In this document: positions 27,418-35,080 of the stretch, one piece after another
Numbering within the stretch: the stretch's first letter is position 1
Layout of the letters: every line of letters starts with the position of its first letter
DNA from: an uncultured Halomonas sp.
Lineage (GTDB): Bacteria; Pseudomonadota; Gammaproteobacteria; Pseudomonadales; Halomonadaceae
NCBI RefSeq assembly: GCF_947500835.1
Contig: NZ_CANMTQ010000010.1
Span: 62,001-126,000, forward strand
Reading direction: 5' to 3'
DNA: 64,000 bases
Position numbers and translations under genes: made by a program
Notes under the pieces: model-generated
Seen by the model: the letters and a program-made list of their open reading frames with translations, nothing else
What the model was told of the DNA's origin: nothing
The model's database searches: none

Positions 27418-28608
27418 ATGTGCCTACCAAATACGGTCAGATGCGCAGCAATGACAGACGAATATCTGCAAAGCAGTGAAAAGGGCATTAGAGCGACTGA
27501 GCCTCTGAGCGCGGCGATGTTACCTAAAGCGGTGACCGCCATTCCCTCAGCGCGCATCGATGCCAATAACGATGCCCAGGCGGTAAGGCATTGGTTGAAT
27601 GAGTACACCGCAAGCGCACAGACATTCCGCGCCTATCGCAAGGAGGCGGAGCGCCTGCTTCTATGGCTCGATACGCAGCAATTGACACTTGCAGAAGTAG
27701 ATCGTCAGCGACTCGATGCGTTCGAACATTTCTTGGCGGATCCGCGACCCGCTGAGCAATGGATCGGACCGCCCAGGCCACGTGCCCATCCCGAGTGGCG
27801 TCCTTTTCGTCGGCCCTTGACCGCCGCGAGCCGCCGCCAGAGCCTGGTCATTCTGCAGGGGCTGTTAAGTTGGCTGGTTGAGGCAGGCTGGGTCGCACAC
27901 AATCCGTTTCGCTTGATGCGGGACAAGCGCCGGCGTCTGGACAATCGACAAGAAGGCATCGAACGCTATCTGGAGCGACCGCTATGGGACTGGCTGTGGC
28001 AGTGGCTCAATCGGCCGCTAGAGAAGGGCGCGAGTTCGCGCACGAGCTTTATCTGGCAGCGTCGGCGATTGATCTTCGGCTTTGCTTATCTACTGGCGCC
28101 ACGCATCAGTGAAATGGCGGTGGCCCGGATGGGCGACTTCATCTGTCGGGAGGGGTGTTGGTGGTGGCGCGTAGTCGGCAAGGGCGACAAGCTCGCGAGC
28201 ATTCCGCTCCCACCGGATATGCTTACATTGCTTGAAGAGTGGCGTGAGCATCTAGGGCTGACAGCATTGCCCGAGCCAGACGAGACCGGACCGGTGCTAA
28301 GAGGGCTTGATGGTAAGCGTAGTTTGGGGGACAACCAGCTTTATCGATTGATCAAGGCGAGTTTTGAAGAGGCAGCGCGAGATATCGAGGCAGAAGAGGG
28401 CGGAGCTGGCTTTGCACGAATCCTGCGCAAGGCGACGCCACATTGGCTGCGGCATACCGCGATCACCCATCAGGCCCAGTCGGGCATCGAGCTGCGTTAT
28501 ATCGCCAAGACAGCGCGTCATTCACGCCTTGATACTACGGCTCGCTATTTGCACGCCGAAGCAAACGAATGGCAGCGTCAGCTTGCTGCACATCAACTTG
28601 AGAAATAA
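27418..28608 (+). CDS. Tyrosine recombinase/integrase
   Basis: A 396-residue site-specific recombinase. The N-terminal SAM-like core-binding domain (about 40-165) carries LNEYTASAQTFRAYRKEAE. The catalytic domain shows Arg in APRISEMAV, Lys in GKGDKLAS, the HxxR box in PHWLRHTAITH, His in ARHSRLDTT and the nucleophile Tyr in ARYLHAE, so all catalytic positions are present. I start at ATG 27418 (AGGA three bases before); ATG 27451 is an alternative. There is no partner phage or ICE gene, no tRNA, and no obvious att site nearby. Confidence 0.9.
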   Translation: MCLPNTVRCAAMTDEYLQSSEKGIRATEPLSAAMLPKAVTAIPSARIDANNDAQAVRHWLNEYTASAQTFRAYRKEAERLLLWLDTQQLTLAEVDRQRLDAFEHFLADPRPAEQWIGPPRPRAHPEWRPFRRPLTAASRRQSLVILQGLLSWLVEAGWVAHNPFRLMRDKRRRLDNRQEGIERYLERPLWDWLWQWLNRPLEKGASSRTSFIWQRRRLIFGFAYLLAPRISEMAVARMGDFICREGCWWWRVVGKGDKLASIPLPPDMLTLLEEWREHLGLTALPEPDETGPVLRGLDGKRSLGDNQLYRLIKASFEEAARDIEAEEGGAGFARILRKATPHWLRHTAITHQAQSGIELRYIAKTARHSRLDTTARYLHAEANEWQRQLAAHQLEK

Positions 28609-28621
28609 ATCGGCTTTTCAT

Positions 28622-28662
28622 AAACAACAACCAGCAGAATATTCTGCTGGTTGTTGTTTTTT
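28622..28662. terminator. Palindromic terminator after the integrase
   Basis: A 38-bp perfect palindrome: AAACAACAACCAGCAGAAT followed at once by its reverse complement, then more T. It has a long T-tract on the plus strand and lies between convergent genes. Confidence 0.9.
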
Positions 28663-28706
28663 ATAGCATGCTAATATTGCAACCTTTTATAGACTAGCGA
28701 TCACTA

Positions 28707-29546
28707 TCACTGGGCAAACTGATTGATAGGTACGTCCAGTGCAATAGGCTGATATTCGCTGTCATCGTACGTTTCTTCATTTTCGATCTCTTCCGCGCTC
28801 TTGTCGACCTTGAGCTGGTCCTGATCGAGCTGAAGTTCATCAAGCGGCATCACGACTTCGTCGTTTGTACCCTTGATACCGATGACGGCCAAAAGTTTCT
28901 TGCTGTCCTTATCCACGACAAGCTCTTTGACCTGACCGGCTTCATTGCCATCGGAAGTCATCAGTGTACGATCGATGATCTGCTCGCCTTTCATTTCCAT
29001 CAAGGACTTCTGAGACTGTTGCTGTGAGCTTTGCGACTGCCCTTGTTGACCCTCACGCTGAATGTTGACCTTGGCTTCTTCCTGCTCATAGGTAACTTCA
29101 GGCTGATCCTGGCTTCTGTTCAAGTTGACCTGAGCCTCGTCTGCTTTCTGCAGCTGCACCTGAGGCTGAGCCTGCTCCACATTCACGTCAGGATTGGATT
29201 CGACTGACACGTCAGGCTTAGGCTGTCTGATGCTTATCTTGGGATCAGGCATATCTACCTTAACGTTGGCATCCGGCTGGGTAACCTCAATGCGGGGCTC
29301 AGGAATCCTGATGGTAACTTCCGGTGCCGGCTGGAACACCCTGATTTTTGGCTGCGGCTGATCAACCGTTACGGTTGGCCGCGGCTGTTCAACATTGACG
29401 ATCGGCTTGGCCTGATCAATCGTGATATCAAGGTTTGCTGGCTCGGAGTTCGAATCATCTTCCTGGGCAACAGCTGAACCGCTGGCGATGGCAAGTGCCA
29501 GGGCGCTGACGGCAAAAGCGTGGGGGAGAGTGCTCAATCGTTTCAT
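28707..29546 (-). CDS. Periplasmic PRC-barrel protein with nonapeptide repeats
   Basis: A 279-residue exported protein (signal peptide to about residue 28, cleavage near SAVA-QE). Residues about 39-143 are around 12 tandem copies of a nine-residue unit, x-[IV]-x-[VI]-x-Q-P-x-P (for example IVNVEQPRP, TVTVDQPQP, KISIRQPKP). A Gln/Ser-rich linker (about 165-182) leads to a PRC-barrel (about 190-250: GEQIIDRTLMTSDGNEAGQV, VVDKDSKKLLAVIG). The repeat should give an extended strand/polyproline rod. PRC-barrels are protein-binding modules. Function unknown; it follows an acidic lipoprotein on the same strand. Confidence 0.85.
   Translation of the reverse strand: MKRLSTLPHAFAVSALALAIASGSAVAQEDDSNSEPANLDITIDQAKPIVNVEQPRPTVTVDQPQPKIRVFQPAPEVTIRIPEPRIEVTQPDANVKVDMPDPKISIRQPKPDVSVESNPDVNVEQAQPQVQLQKADEAQVNLNRSQDQPEVTYEQEEAKVNIQREGQQGQSQSSQQQSQKSLMEMKGEQIIDRTLMTSDGNEAGQVKELVVDKDSKKLLAVIGIKGTNDEVVMPLDELQLDQDQLKVDKSAEEIENEETYDDSEYQPIALDVPINQFAQ
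29118..29432 (-). repeat. Nine-residue (27-bp) degenerate tandem repeat region
   Basis: About 12 copies of x-[IV]-x-[VI]-x-Q-P-x-P within the PRC-barrel protein. The DNA has diverged between copies (only the CAA/CAG-CC core recurs), so the repeat is old and is selected as protein. Confidence 0.8.
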
Positions 29547-29587
29547 ATCAGTTCCATCCTTGAATTATGATTGCTTACTGGTTCATG

Positions 29588-29620
29588 ACTATTTTGAAAT
29601 TCACTTACTTTCAAAATAGT
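29588..29620 (-). promoter_or_regulatory. AU-rich stem-loop between lipoprotein and PRC-barrel genes
   Basis: The arms ACTATTTTGAAA and TTTCAAAATAGT form a perfect 12-bp stem around nine bases, just after the lipoprotein stop and 42 bases before the PRC start. It has no GC core or T-run, so it is a poor terminator. It may be an operator or an AU-rich RNA structure affecting the downstream gene. Confidence 0.45.
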
Positions 29621-29622
29621 AC

Positions 29623-30006
29623 TCAATTTTCCGAATTTAACTCTTCAGGCGTTACGCGTTTCTTTTCGCCATCGGAGGACGCGTTAGATTGTTCGCTATC
29701 TTCCTGACTGGCAGAAATCTCCGACTCGCCACTTTGCTCTTCATTCGGCTTTTCATCCGGTTCAAGACGTTCTTCCTGATCATCTTGTGAGGAAGACTGT
29801 TCTTCGCTTTTGGCTTCATTCTCAGATGATGAAGACTGCTCCGAAGTGCTAGAAGCGTCGGTATCAAAGCTTTCATCTTCAGATTCACAGGCTGACAGGC
29901 TGATGAAGCCCATCACGAACAAACTCGCCAGTAGAGCTTTGTTCATGCCTTTTTTTCTTAGACGAGACCGAAATGCGCGGGAGTTTCCGTCGACTGGGTG
30001 TTGCAT
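29623..30006 (-). CDS. Acidic Ser/Glu-rich lipoprotein, unknown function
   Basis: The protein has a lipoprotein signal (MNKALLASLFVMGFISLSAC; lipobox LSAC), then about 85 residues almost wholly Ser, Glu, Asp, Gln and Asn with no recognisable domain. The best Shine-Dalgarno (AAGGA) serves ATG 30006, giving 127 residues with a long basic n-region; ATG 29946 gives a normal-length signal and 107 residues but a poor RBS. Such acidic tails are usual for halophile surface proteins. It lies upstream of, and on the same strand as, the PRC-barrel gene, with only 76 bases between. No homologue recognised. Confidence 0.7.
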   Translation of the reverse strand: MQHPVDGNSRAFRSRLRKKGMNKALLASLFVMGFISLSACESEDESFDTDASSTSEQSSSSENEAKSEEQSSSQDDQEERLEPDEKPNEEQSGESEISASQEDSEQSNASSDGEKKRVTPEELNSEN

Positions 30007-30032
30007 GGGCAAGCATCCTTTTTATTGCTCGT

Positions 30033-30057
30033 TTGAATGAAAGATCCTTTCATTCAA
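30033..30057. promoter_or_regulatory. 25-bp palindrome upstream of the acidic lipoprotein gene
   Basis: TTGAATGAAAG-ATC-CTTTCATTCAA is a perfect 11-3-11 inverted repeat ending 27 bases before ATG 30006. Its position suits an operator or a 5' leader hairpin. The same arm-and-3-base-centre design appears upstream of proVWX, with a different sequence. Confidence 0.5.
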
Positions 30058-30346
30058 GTTTTCAACGTGATTCACGCTTGTGACAAAGAGAACAGACTTT
30101 CCTATCAGTCTCAAAGTCACTAGCTAGAAAGTAGTCTAGTTGTAGATGAAGAGCAAAATTTCATTTCAATATTAACTTTGATTATTAACCCTGGTTATTA
30201 ACTAAAGATATTAAAGTTAAACTGAACTGATGCCATATTGAGCTAAGTTGTTATTAAGCAAGCAAGTATGGTGAATGCAAATACAGACGTCCTGAACCTG
30301 AATCGGTATACTATCAAGCCATCATGAACTGGCTGGGAGATAAGGG
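30058..30346. other. AT-rich intergenic region
   Basis: Between the lipoprotein promoter and sufE. It is notably AT-rich, with runs such as TTATTAACTAAAGATATTAA. It should hold the sufE promoter. I see no open frame with an RBS and no clear RNA. Confidence 0.4.
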
Positions 30347-30766
30347 ATGAGTATTGAGCAGGCCCAAGCTGACCTGATCGAAGAATTCAGCATGTTCGAC
30401 AACTGGATGGATCGTTATCAATACATCATCGACATGGGTAAGCGGTTGCCGACTTTTCCCGAAGACTTGAAGACACCGGAGACGAAAATCGATGGCTGTC
30501 AATCCAATGTCTGGATTCATCACGAACGTCAGGATGAGGCGCTACATTTCGATGCGACCTCGGATGCTGCGATCGTATCTGGGCTGATTGCAGTATTGAT
30601 GCGTATCTACAACGATCGTACTCCTAGCGAGATCGCTGAAACCACGCCGCATTTTCTTGAAGACCTGGGGCTCGACAAGCACCTTTCCCCGACCCGGGCC
30701 AACGGTCTGCATGCGATGCTGACGCGTATCTATACGGTAGCGGAGCAGGAGAGGGTGGCCGGTTAG
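30347..30766 (+). CDS. SufE-family cysteine desulfurase activator
   Basis: A 139-residue SufE/CsdE-type protein that accepts persulfide sulfur from a SufS/CsdA desulfurase. The acceptor Cys is in KIDGCQSNVW (about residue 51). The flanking segments MFDNWMDRYQYIIDMGKRLP and FLEDLGLDKHLSPTRANGL are typical. AGATAAGGG precedes ATG. It stands alone, without sufS or csdA, and its end is ten bases from convergent yidD. Confidence 0.9.
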   Translation: MSIEQAQADLIEEFSMFDNWMDRYQYIIDMGKRLPTFPEDLKTPETKIDGCQSNVWIHHERQDEALHFDATSDAAIVSGLIAVLMRIYNDRTPSEIAETTPHFLEDLGLDKHLSPTRANGLHAMLTRIYTVAEQERVAG

Positions 30767-30776
30767 TCAGGGGTTA

Positions 30777-31118
30777 TCAGAGCGATTGATTGTCAGATGA
30801 CTTGGTTCTCGATTCACCGTTCGGCGCGCAGCGGTGGCAGTCAACACAAGAAGAATGAGCGGAAGAGAGAGCCGGCGGCACAGGATCGATGCCGCCGGCA
30901 TGCCAGGGATGACATTTCAGAATGCGCTTGAGGGCCAGCCATCCCCCTTTGAAAGGCCCATATAACTGCAAGGCCTCGATGGCATAGCTGGAGCAGGTAG
31001 GCCAGAAGCGACAGCGCGGGCCGAGCAGGGGGCTGATGCCGTACTGATACAGGCGAAGAATGCCGATCAGCAGGATGGACAGGCCTTTCTGTAAACTGTG
31101 TTTAATCCTTGCCGCCAT
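30777..31118 (-). CDS. yidD: Membrane protein insertion efficiency factor YidD
   Basis: A 113-residue membrane-associated protein aiding YidC-dependent insertion. The core matches the family: [34 protein letters not shown], then [18 protein letters not shown]. It normally lies between rnpA and yidC near the origin; here it overlaps the hisI end by 17 bases in a different operon, an unusual location seen in some relatives. ATG 31118 chosen at [10 protein letters not shown]. Confidence 0.9.
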   Translation of the reverse strand: MAARIKHSLQKGLSILLIGILRLYQYGISPLLGPRCRFWPTCSSYAIEALQLYGPFKGGWLALKRILKCHPWHAGGIDPVPPALSSAHSSCVDCHRCAPNGESRTKSSDNQSL

Positions 31119-31545
31119 AGAGGGCACTCGGATCGATGAGAGGTTTGGTATCCACTTGGCCATGCTCGTCGTCAAGCGCGATATAAAAGCAGCTTCGCCT
31201 GCCAGTATGGCAGGCAGGACCGGTTTGTTCGACGCGAAGCAGCAGGGTGTCACCATCACAATCGAGATGAGCCGATTTCAAATGCTGCTCCTGTCCTGAG
31301 GATTCGCCTTTGCGCCAAAACTTGCCCCGGGAACGAGACCAGTAGCAGACGCGTCCGGTAGTTAGTGTCTCTTCCAGGGATTGTCGATTCATCCAGGCCA
31401 GCATCAACACTTCACCGCTATCATGTTGCTGTGCAATGGCGGGTATCAATTCGTCTGAATTCCAGCGAATGGCATCGAGAAGCGATGGTACATCCCGGCG
31501 CGCGCCTTTTTCGGCTGTCTCGAGTTGCTTGAACAGGTCGGCCAT
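31102..31545 (-). CDS. hisI: Phosphoribosyl-AMP cyclohydrolase HisI
   Basis: A 147-residue monofunctional enzyme opening the adenine ring of phosphoribosyl-AMP in histidine synthesis. Signature: [35 protein letters not shown], the acidic metal site [10 protein letters not shown], and Cys ligands in [13 protein letters not shown]. An extra 20-odd residues precede the core. AAGGA supports ATG 31545. No other his gene is near, so it is separated from its pathway. Confidence 0.93.
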   Translation of the reverse strand: MADLFKQLETAEKGARRDVPSLLDAIRWNSDELIPAIAQQHDSGEVLMLAWMNRQSLEETLTTGRVCYWSRSRGKFWRKGESSGQEQHLKSAHLDCDGDTLLLRVEQTGPACHTGRRSCFYIALDDEHGQVDTKPLIDPSALYGGKD

Positions 31546-31573
31546 AATCTTTTCCTTAGCGCAGATCTGAGTG

Positions 31574-32539
31574 TCAGGCGACCGCTTCTTGCAATTCGCC
31601 GCGCCGAGCAAAATGCTGCCGCGCGAAAGCCACTCTGGCTTCTACATCGATGCCTTCGTCCTGACGCTCGATGAGGTCGAGACGAGGGCGCAACCCTTCA
31701 CCATTAGCCATCTGAATGGCCAAGCCAGGTCGGGCATTGAGTTCCAGCAGCATGGGGCCATGACGACGATCGAGCACCATGTCGGTTCCCAAATAGCCCA
31801 GCCCGGTCATTTCATAGCAGTTGGCCGCGAGGGTGAGCAACACATCCCAGTCCGGTATCTTCAAGCTGGACAGTTCGTGCCCGGTATCCGGATGATCCAC
31901 GCGGGTCCGGTCGAACTGAACGCCGCGCAGGGCGGTGCCCGTGGCAATATCCAGCCCTACACCGACCGCTCCCTGATGAAGATTGGCCTTGCCATCCGAT
32001 GCAGCGGTCGACAGGCGCATCATGGCCATGATCGGATAGCCCTTGAACACGATGACGCGAATGTCCGGAACCCCTTCATAGGTGTATTCGGACAGGGACT
32101 CATCGAAATCGATCAGGGCCTCAACTACCGCCACATCCGGTGAGCCACCCAGAGAATAGAGTCCCGACAGGATATTGGAGACGTGGCGCTCCAGGTCTTC
32201 GCGGTACAAGCGATGGCCGCTGGGCTTGATGTAGCCTTCTGCGTCCTGACGCTCCACCACTAGAATACCCTTGCCGCCACTGCCCTTGGCAGGCTTGATG
32301 ACGAAGCCGGGGTGACCGGCCACCATCTCGGCAATGTGTTTGACGCTAAACTGGTTGCTGACCGTGCCGATCAGATCTGGCGTAGTGATGCCATAGCGCT
32401 TGGCCAGCAGTTTGGTCTGAAGTTTGTCATCCACCAGTGGATAGAGGCGGCGATCATTGTAACGACCAATATAGCGAATATTGCGTCGGTTCATGCCAAT
32501 GATGCCTTTGATCTTGAGCTGTGATGGCGTCGCCCACAT
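31574..32539 (-). CDS. RimK-related ATP-grasp ligase (alpha-L-glutamate ligase-like)
   Basis: A 321-residue ATP-grasp enzyme. The nucleotide loop is [19 protein letters not shown] and the Mg site is [20 protein letters not shown]. It belongs to the RimK-related group that travels with an inactive-transglutaminase 7TM protein and a retropepsin-like protease. RimK itself adds glutamate to ribosomal S6; the target of this group is unknown, though a peptide or amino-acid conjugate is likely. ATG 32539 lies four bases after the 7TM stop, with GAGGA upstream. Confidence 0.85.
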   Translation of the reverse strand: MWATPSQLKIKGIIGMNRRNIRYIGRYNDRRLYPLVDDKLQTKLLAKRYGITTPDLIGTVSNQFSVKHIAEMVAGHPGFVIKPAKGSGGKGILVVERQDAEGYIKPSGHRLYREDLERHVSNILSGLYSLGGSPDVAVVEALIDFDESLSEYTYEGVPDIRVIVFKGYPIMAMMRLSTAASDGKANLHQGAVGVGLDIATGTALRGVQFDRTRVDHPDTGHELSSLKIPDWDVLLTLAANCYEMTGLGYLGTDMVLDRRHGPMLLELNARPGLAIQMANGEGLRPRLDLIERQDEGIDVEARVAFARQHFARRGELQEAVA

Positions 32540-32543
32540 GGGA

Positions 32544-34052
32544 TCAATCCTCCGTGATCGGCTTGAAGCGACGCAATTCAAGCAACCGATAGCCGGTGTA
32601 ATTGCCGAGCAACAGGATGAGCGACATCAGGATCAGTTGCACGCCCAGGAAGTTGAACGTGATGTGGCGCACCCAGGGATTGTTCATGGCCAGATAGGCC
32701 AGCACCGCAGTCAGCAGACTGCCTCCCCCTTGGATCAATACTTCCTTGGGACCTTCTTCTTCCCACAGGATCGACATGCGCTCGATGGTCCAGCTCAGAA
32801 TGATCATCGGGAAAAAGGTGATCGTCAGGCCCGCGTTCAATCCCATTCGATAGGCTACGACAGAGAAGATCGAGATGATGGCGATGACCGTGATGATCAC
32901 CGCCGAGACTCGCGCCACCAGCAGCAAGTTGAGATGAGAAAGATAACTGCGAATCACCAGGCCCACGGCGACCACCAGCAGGAACCCCACAAGCCCGGTG
33001 AAGAGTGTGGTCTGTATGAACGCAAGCGCGATCAATACGGGCATGAAGGTACCGGAAGTCTTGATGCCAATCAGGACACGCAGTAACACGACCACCAGCG
33101 CACCGATCGGGATCAACAGAATAGTCCTGAAAAGCGACTGCTCTTCGAGAGGTAGGCTGTGAATCGAGAAGTTGAGCAGGGTGTCGTTGGCCAGCTGGTT
33201 GCGCACCGCCACGGAGGCCGGTTCGTTATGCTGCAGCATCGAGAATGTGACCTTCGAATCTCGTCCTCCTTGTACTTCGAGGGCGGCCTGATCGCCCGCT
33301 TCCCAGAGCAATAGATTATCAGGCCGGCCCTGCTCGCCGCTGGTAGGGTTTATGATGGCCCAGTCACCGTCCGCATTGAAGACCTGTATCCAGGTCGTCA
33401 GACTTTGTCGGCGACGTCCATCTTCAAGCAAGAGGCCATGAATCTCGCGGGCCGAAACACCGGCCTGATTGAGCAATTTCACCAGCAGAGTAGGACGATC
33501 GAACTGGGTCAACAGCAGGCGTGCATTTTCATCCTGGCGATCGCCGCTAAAGGCGCGCACCAACTCCCGAGAAAAGGTAAAGGCGTCCGATGATTGACGA
33601 TAAGCACGATCGATGACCTCTTGCGCGGCCGTATCATAGGGGCGTGCCCAGGATATATCCTGATCAGGTGGCGGGGGTTCGACCCGAGGTCGGGCAGCAT
33701 TGGGAGCGACCAGAAGCTGGACGGAATAATAGAGCTGTTGGCTACCATTGGCTTCTCGTGTTGCCCATTGTGCACGGCGCCCCTTGTCGTCATCCAGAAA
33801 AGAGAGTCCGAAGCCCGAAGAGCCTGTATTCTCCGTCAGAATGCGAAATCCTTCCTGATTGGTGGGTAGCGCCAGATTTACTTTGGCAGAGCCGTCTTCA
33901 GCAATAAAATTGACCTGTGCCTCGACTTCCCATACTTGGCGCTGTTCGCCGGGCACCCAGGGCACCTCAAAAGCAACATGGCGATAAACGGTCACCGCGA
34001 TGCCGGCTATCATCAAGACACCGACCAGCAGATAAAAGGGGACACGAGACAT
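32544..34052 (-). CDS. Inactive transglutaminase-fused 7TM protein
   Basis: A 502-residue membrane protein. One N-terminal helix (about 5-25), a periplasmic transglutaminase-like domain (to about 310) without a readable Cys-His-Asp triad, then about seven helices (LFRTILLIPIGALVVVLLRV through LILMSLILLLGNYTGYRLLE). It sits between the protease and the RimK-like ligase; ATG 34052 begins one base after the protease stop. The family role is unknown; context suggests an envelope process, perhaps osmotic. Confidence 0.85.
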   Translation of the reverse strand: MSRVPFYLLVGVLMIAGIAVTVYRHVAFEVPWVPGEQRQVWEVEAQVNFIAEDGSAKVNLALPTNQEGFRILTENTGSSGFGLSFLDDDKGRRAQWATREANGSQQLYYSVQLLVAPNAARPRVEPPPPDQDISWARPYDTAAQEVIDRAYRQSSDAFTFSRELVRAFSGDRQDENARLLLTQFDRPTLLVKLLNQAGVSAREIHGLLLEDGRRRQSLTTWIQVFNADGDWAIINPTSGEQGRPDNLLLWEAGDQAALEVQGGRDSKVTFSMLQHNEPASVAVRNQLANDTLLNFSIHSLPLEEQSLFRTILLIPIGALVVVLLRVLIGIKTSGTFMPVLIALAFIQTTLFTGLVGFLLVVAVGLVIRSYLSHLNLLLVARVSAVIITVIAIISIFSVVAYRMGLNAGLTITFFPMIILSWTIERMSILWEEEGPKEVLIQGGGSLLTAVLAYLAMNNPWVRHITFNFLGVQLILMSLILLLGNYTGYRLLELRRFKPITED

Positions 34053-34053
34053 A

Positions 34054-34911
34054 CTAGCGTTGTTCCTTATCGTCTTTACTATCGAGGGCTTCATCTTGAG
34101 CCGCGCTATCGGCGGATTCACCACCCGGGTATTCAGGACGTTCGTGCAGGTAGGTCTGGGATACATCGATCAACGCAATATCCAGCATGAAGCGCCGTCC
34201 GAGCAGTACGGGATAGTCCAGGTGGGTGCGATCATTGAGGGTGAAATCGACATTTTGCTTGATCGGGCCGAGGCGCATAAGCAAGGTGATGACCGGGCGG
34301 CTTTCTTCTCCGGAGGCTTGAACGATACGCACACGCCGGGTGATCTCCGCCTCGATCGGCTTATCACGAACGTCATCGATGACAGTGTCGTCTTCATCAA
34401 GCGCCAGCTTGAAGCGAACCCAGTTTTCTCCCTCCCGTTCGAACTCGGTGATATCTTTTGCGGAAATGGAAGCGGTATTGGCGCCAGAGTCGACCCGCGC
34501 CTTCAAATAAGTGCCGATGGTAGGAAAGCCGACCCATTCGGTACGCCCTAACAATGTCTTGTTTTCCAATGCCTCTATATCGCTGGTGGGGCAGTCTGCT
34601 GGCGGCGCACTCGCTTCGTTACCAAGATTTTTGATTTCGGCTCGAAGCGATCCCAGGGTGCCTTTCAATGAGTTGACGCTTTCTCCAACCTCGTCGAGAC
34701 GCGCTGTTTGTGATGCGAGACGATCAGCATCACCCTCACAGCGTTGAGCCAGACTGTTTTCCAAAGCGTTCAAGCGCGAATCGAGTTGAGGCGTGGTGAC
34801 TAAAGCATTGAATCGACTATCTTCTTGTGTCTGAGGTTGGTGCGTACAGCCGCCTAGGAGCAGCGTTCCGGCAGTGAATGCCAGCATCATATTTCGTATT
34901 GGCATGATCAT
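34054..34911 (-). CDS. Retropepsin-like/ATP-dependent zinc-protease-family lipoprotein
   Basis: A 285-residue lipoprotein (lipobox LLLGGC, Cys about 22). A short coiled-coil stalk (about 35-95) precedes the RimB/zinc-protease-family domain (about 120-260) with the aspartic motif ARVDSGANTASISA, plus LLGRRFMLDIALIDVSQTYL. The family name says zinc protease, but the DSGA motif and fold match retroviral-type aspartic proteases. It heads the trio. AAGGA precedes ATG 34911. The acidic C-terminus suits a halophile periplasm. Confidence 0.85.
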   Translation of the reverse strand: MIMPIRNMMLAFTAGTLLLGGCTHQPQTQEDSRFNALVTTPQLDSRLNALENSLAQRCEGDADRLASQTARLDEVGESVNSLKGTLGSLRAEIKNLGNEASAPPADCPTSDIEALENKTLLGRTEWVGFPTIGTYLKARVDSGANTASISAKDITEFEREGENWVRFKLALDEDDTVIDDVRDKPIEAEITRRVRIVQASGEESRPVITLLMRLGPIKQNVDFTLNDRTHLDYPVLLGRRFMLDIALIDVSQTYLHERPEYPGGESADSAAQDEALDSKDDKEQR

Positions 34912-35080
34912 TGAAATCCTTGAAAACCCTCATTACACGCGCTTGCCTGCTGACAAACCCGCCTGGCAAATGGGCTTGATGATAAGGAGTCCCCGGGGAA
35001 ACGTCCATGAATCCATCCTGGACGAAGCAATATGGCCCGTTGCGTTGGTCAATTCTAAAAGGGGCAAACGAGTTCGAATG

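Noticed and set aside
28707..29546. Collagen-like or adhesin interpretation of the QPxP repeat
   Set aside because: There is no Gly-X-Y pattern or adhesin anchor; a signal peptide and PRC-barrel are all that can be supported.
34912..35080. Possible small gene between the protease and the acyltransferase
   Set aside because: The only open frame runs into the acyltransferase gene antisense and has no RBS; I see nothing convincing in this 169-bp gap.
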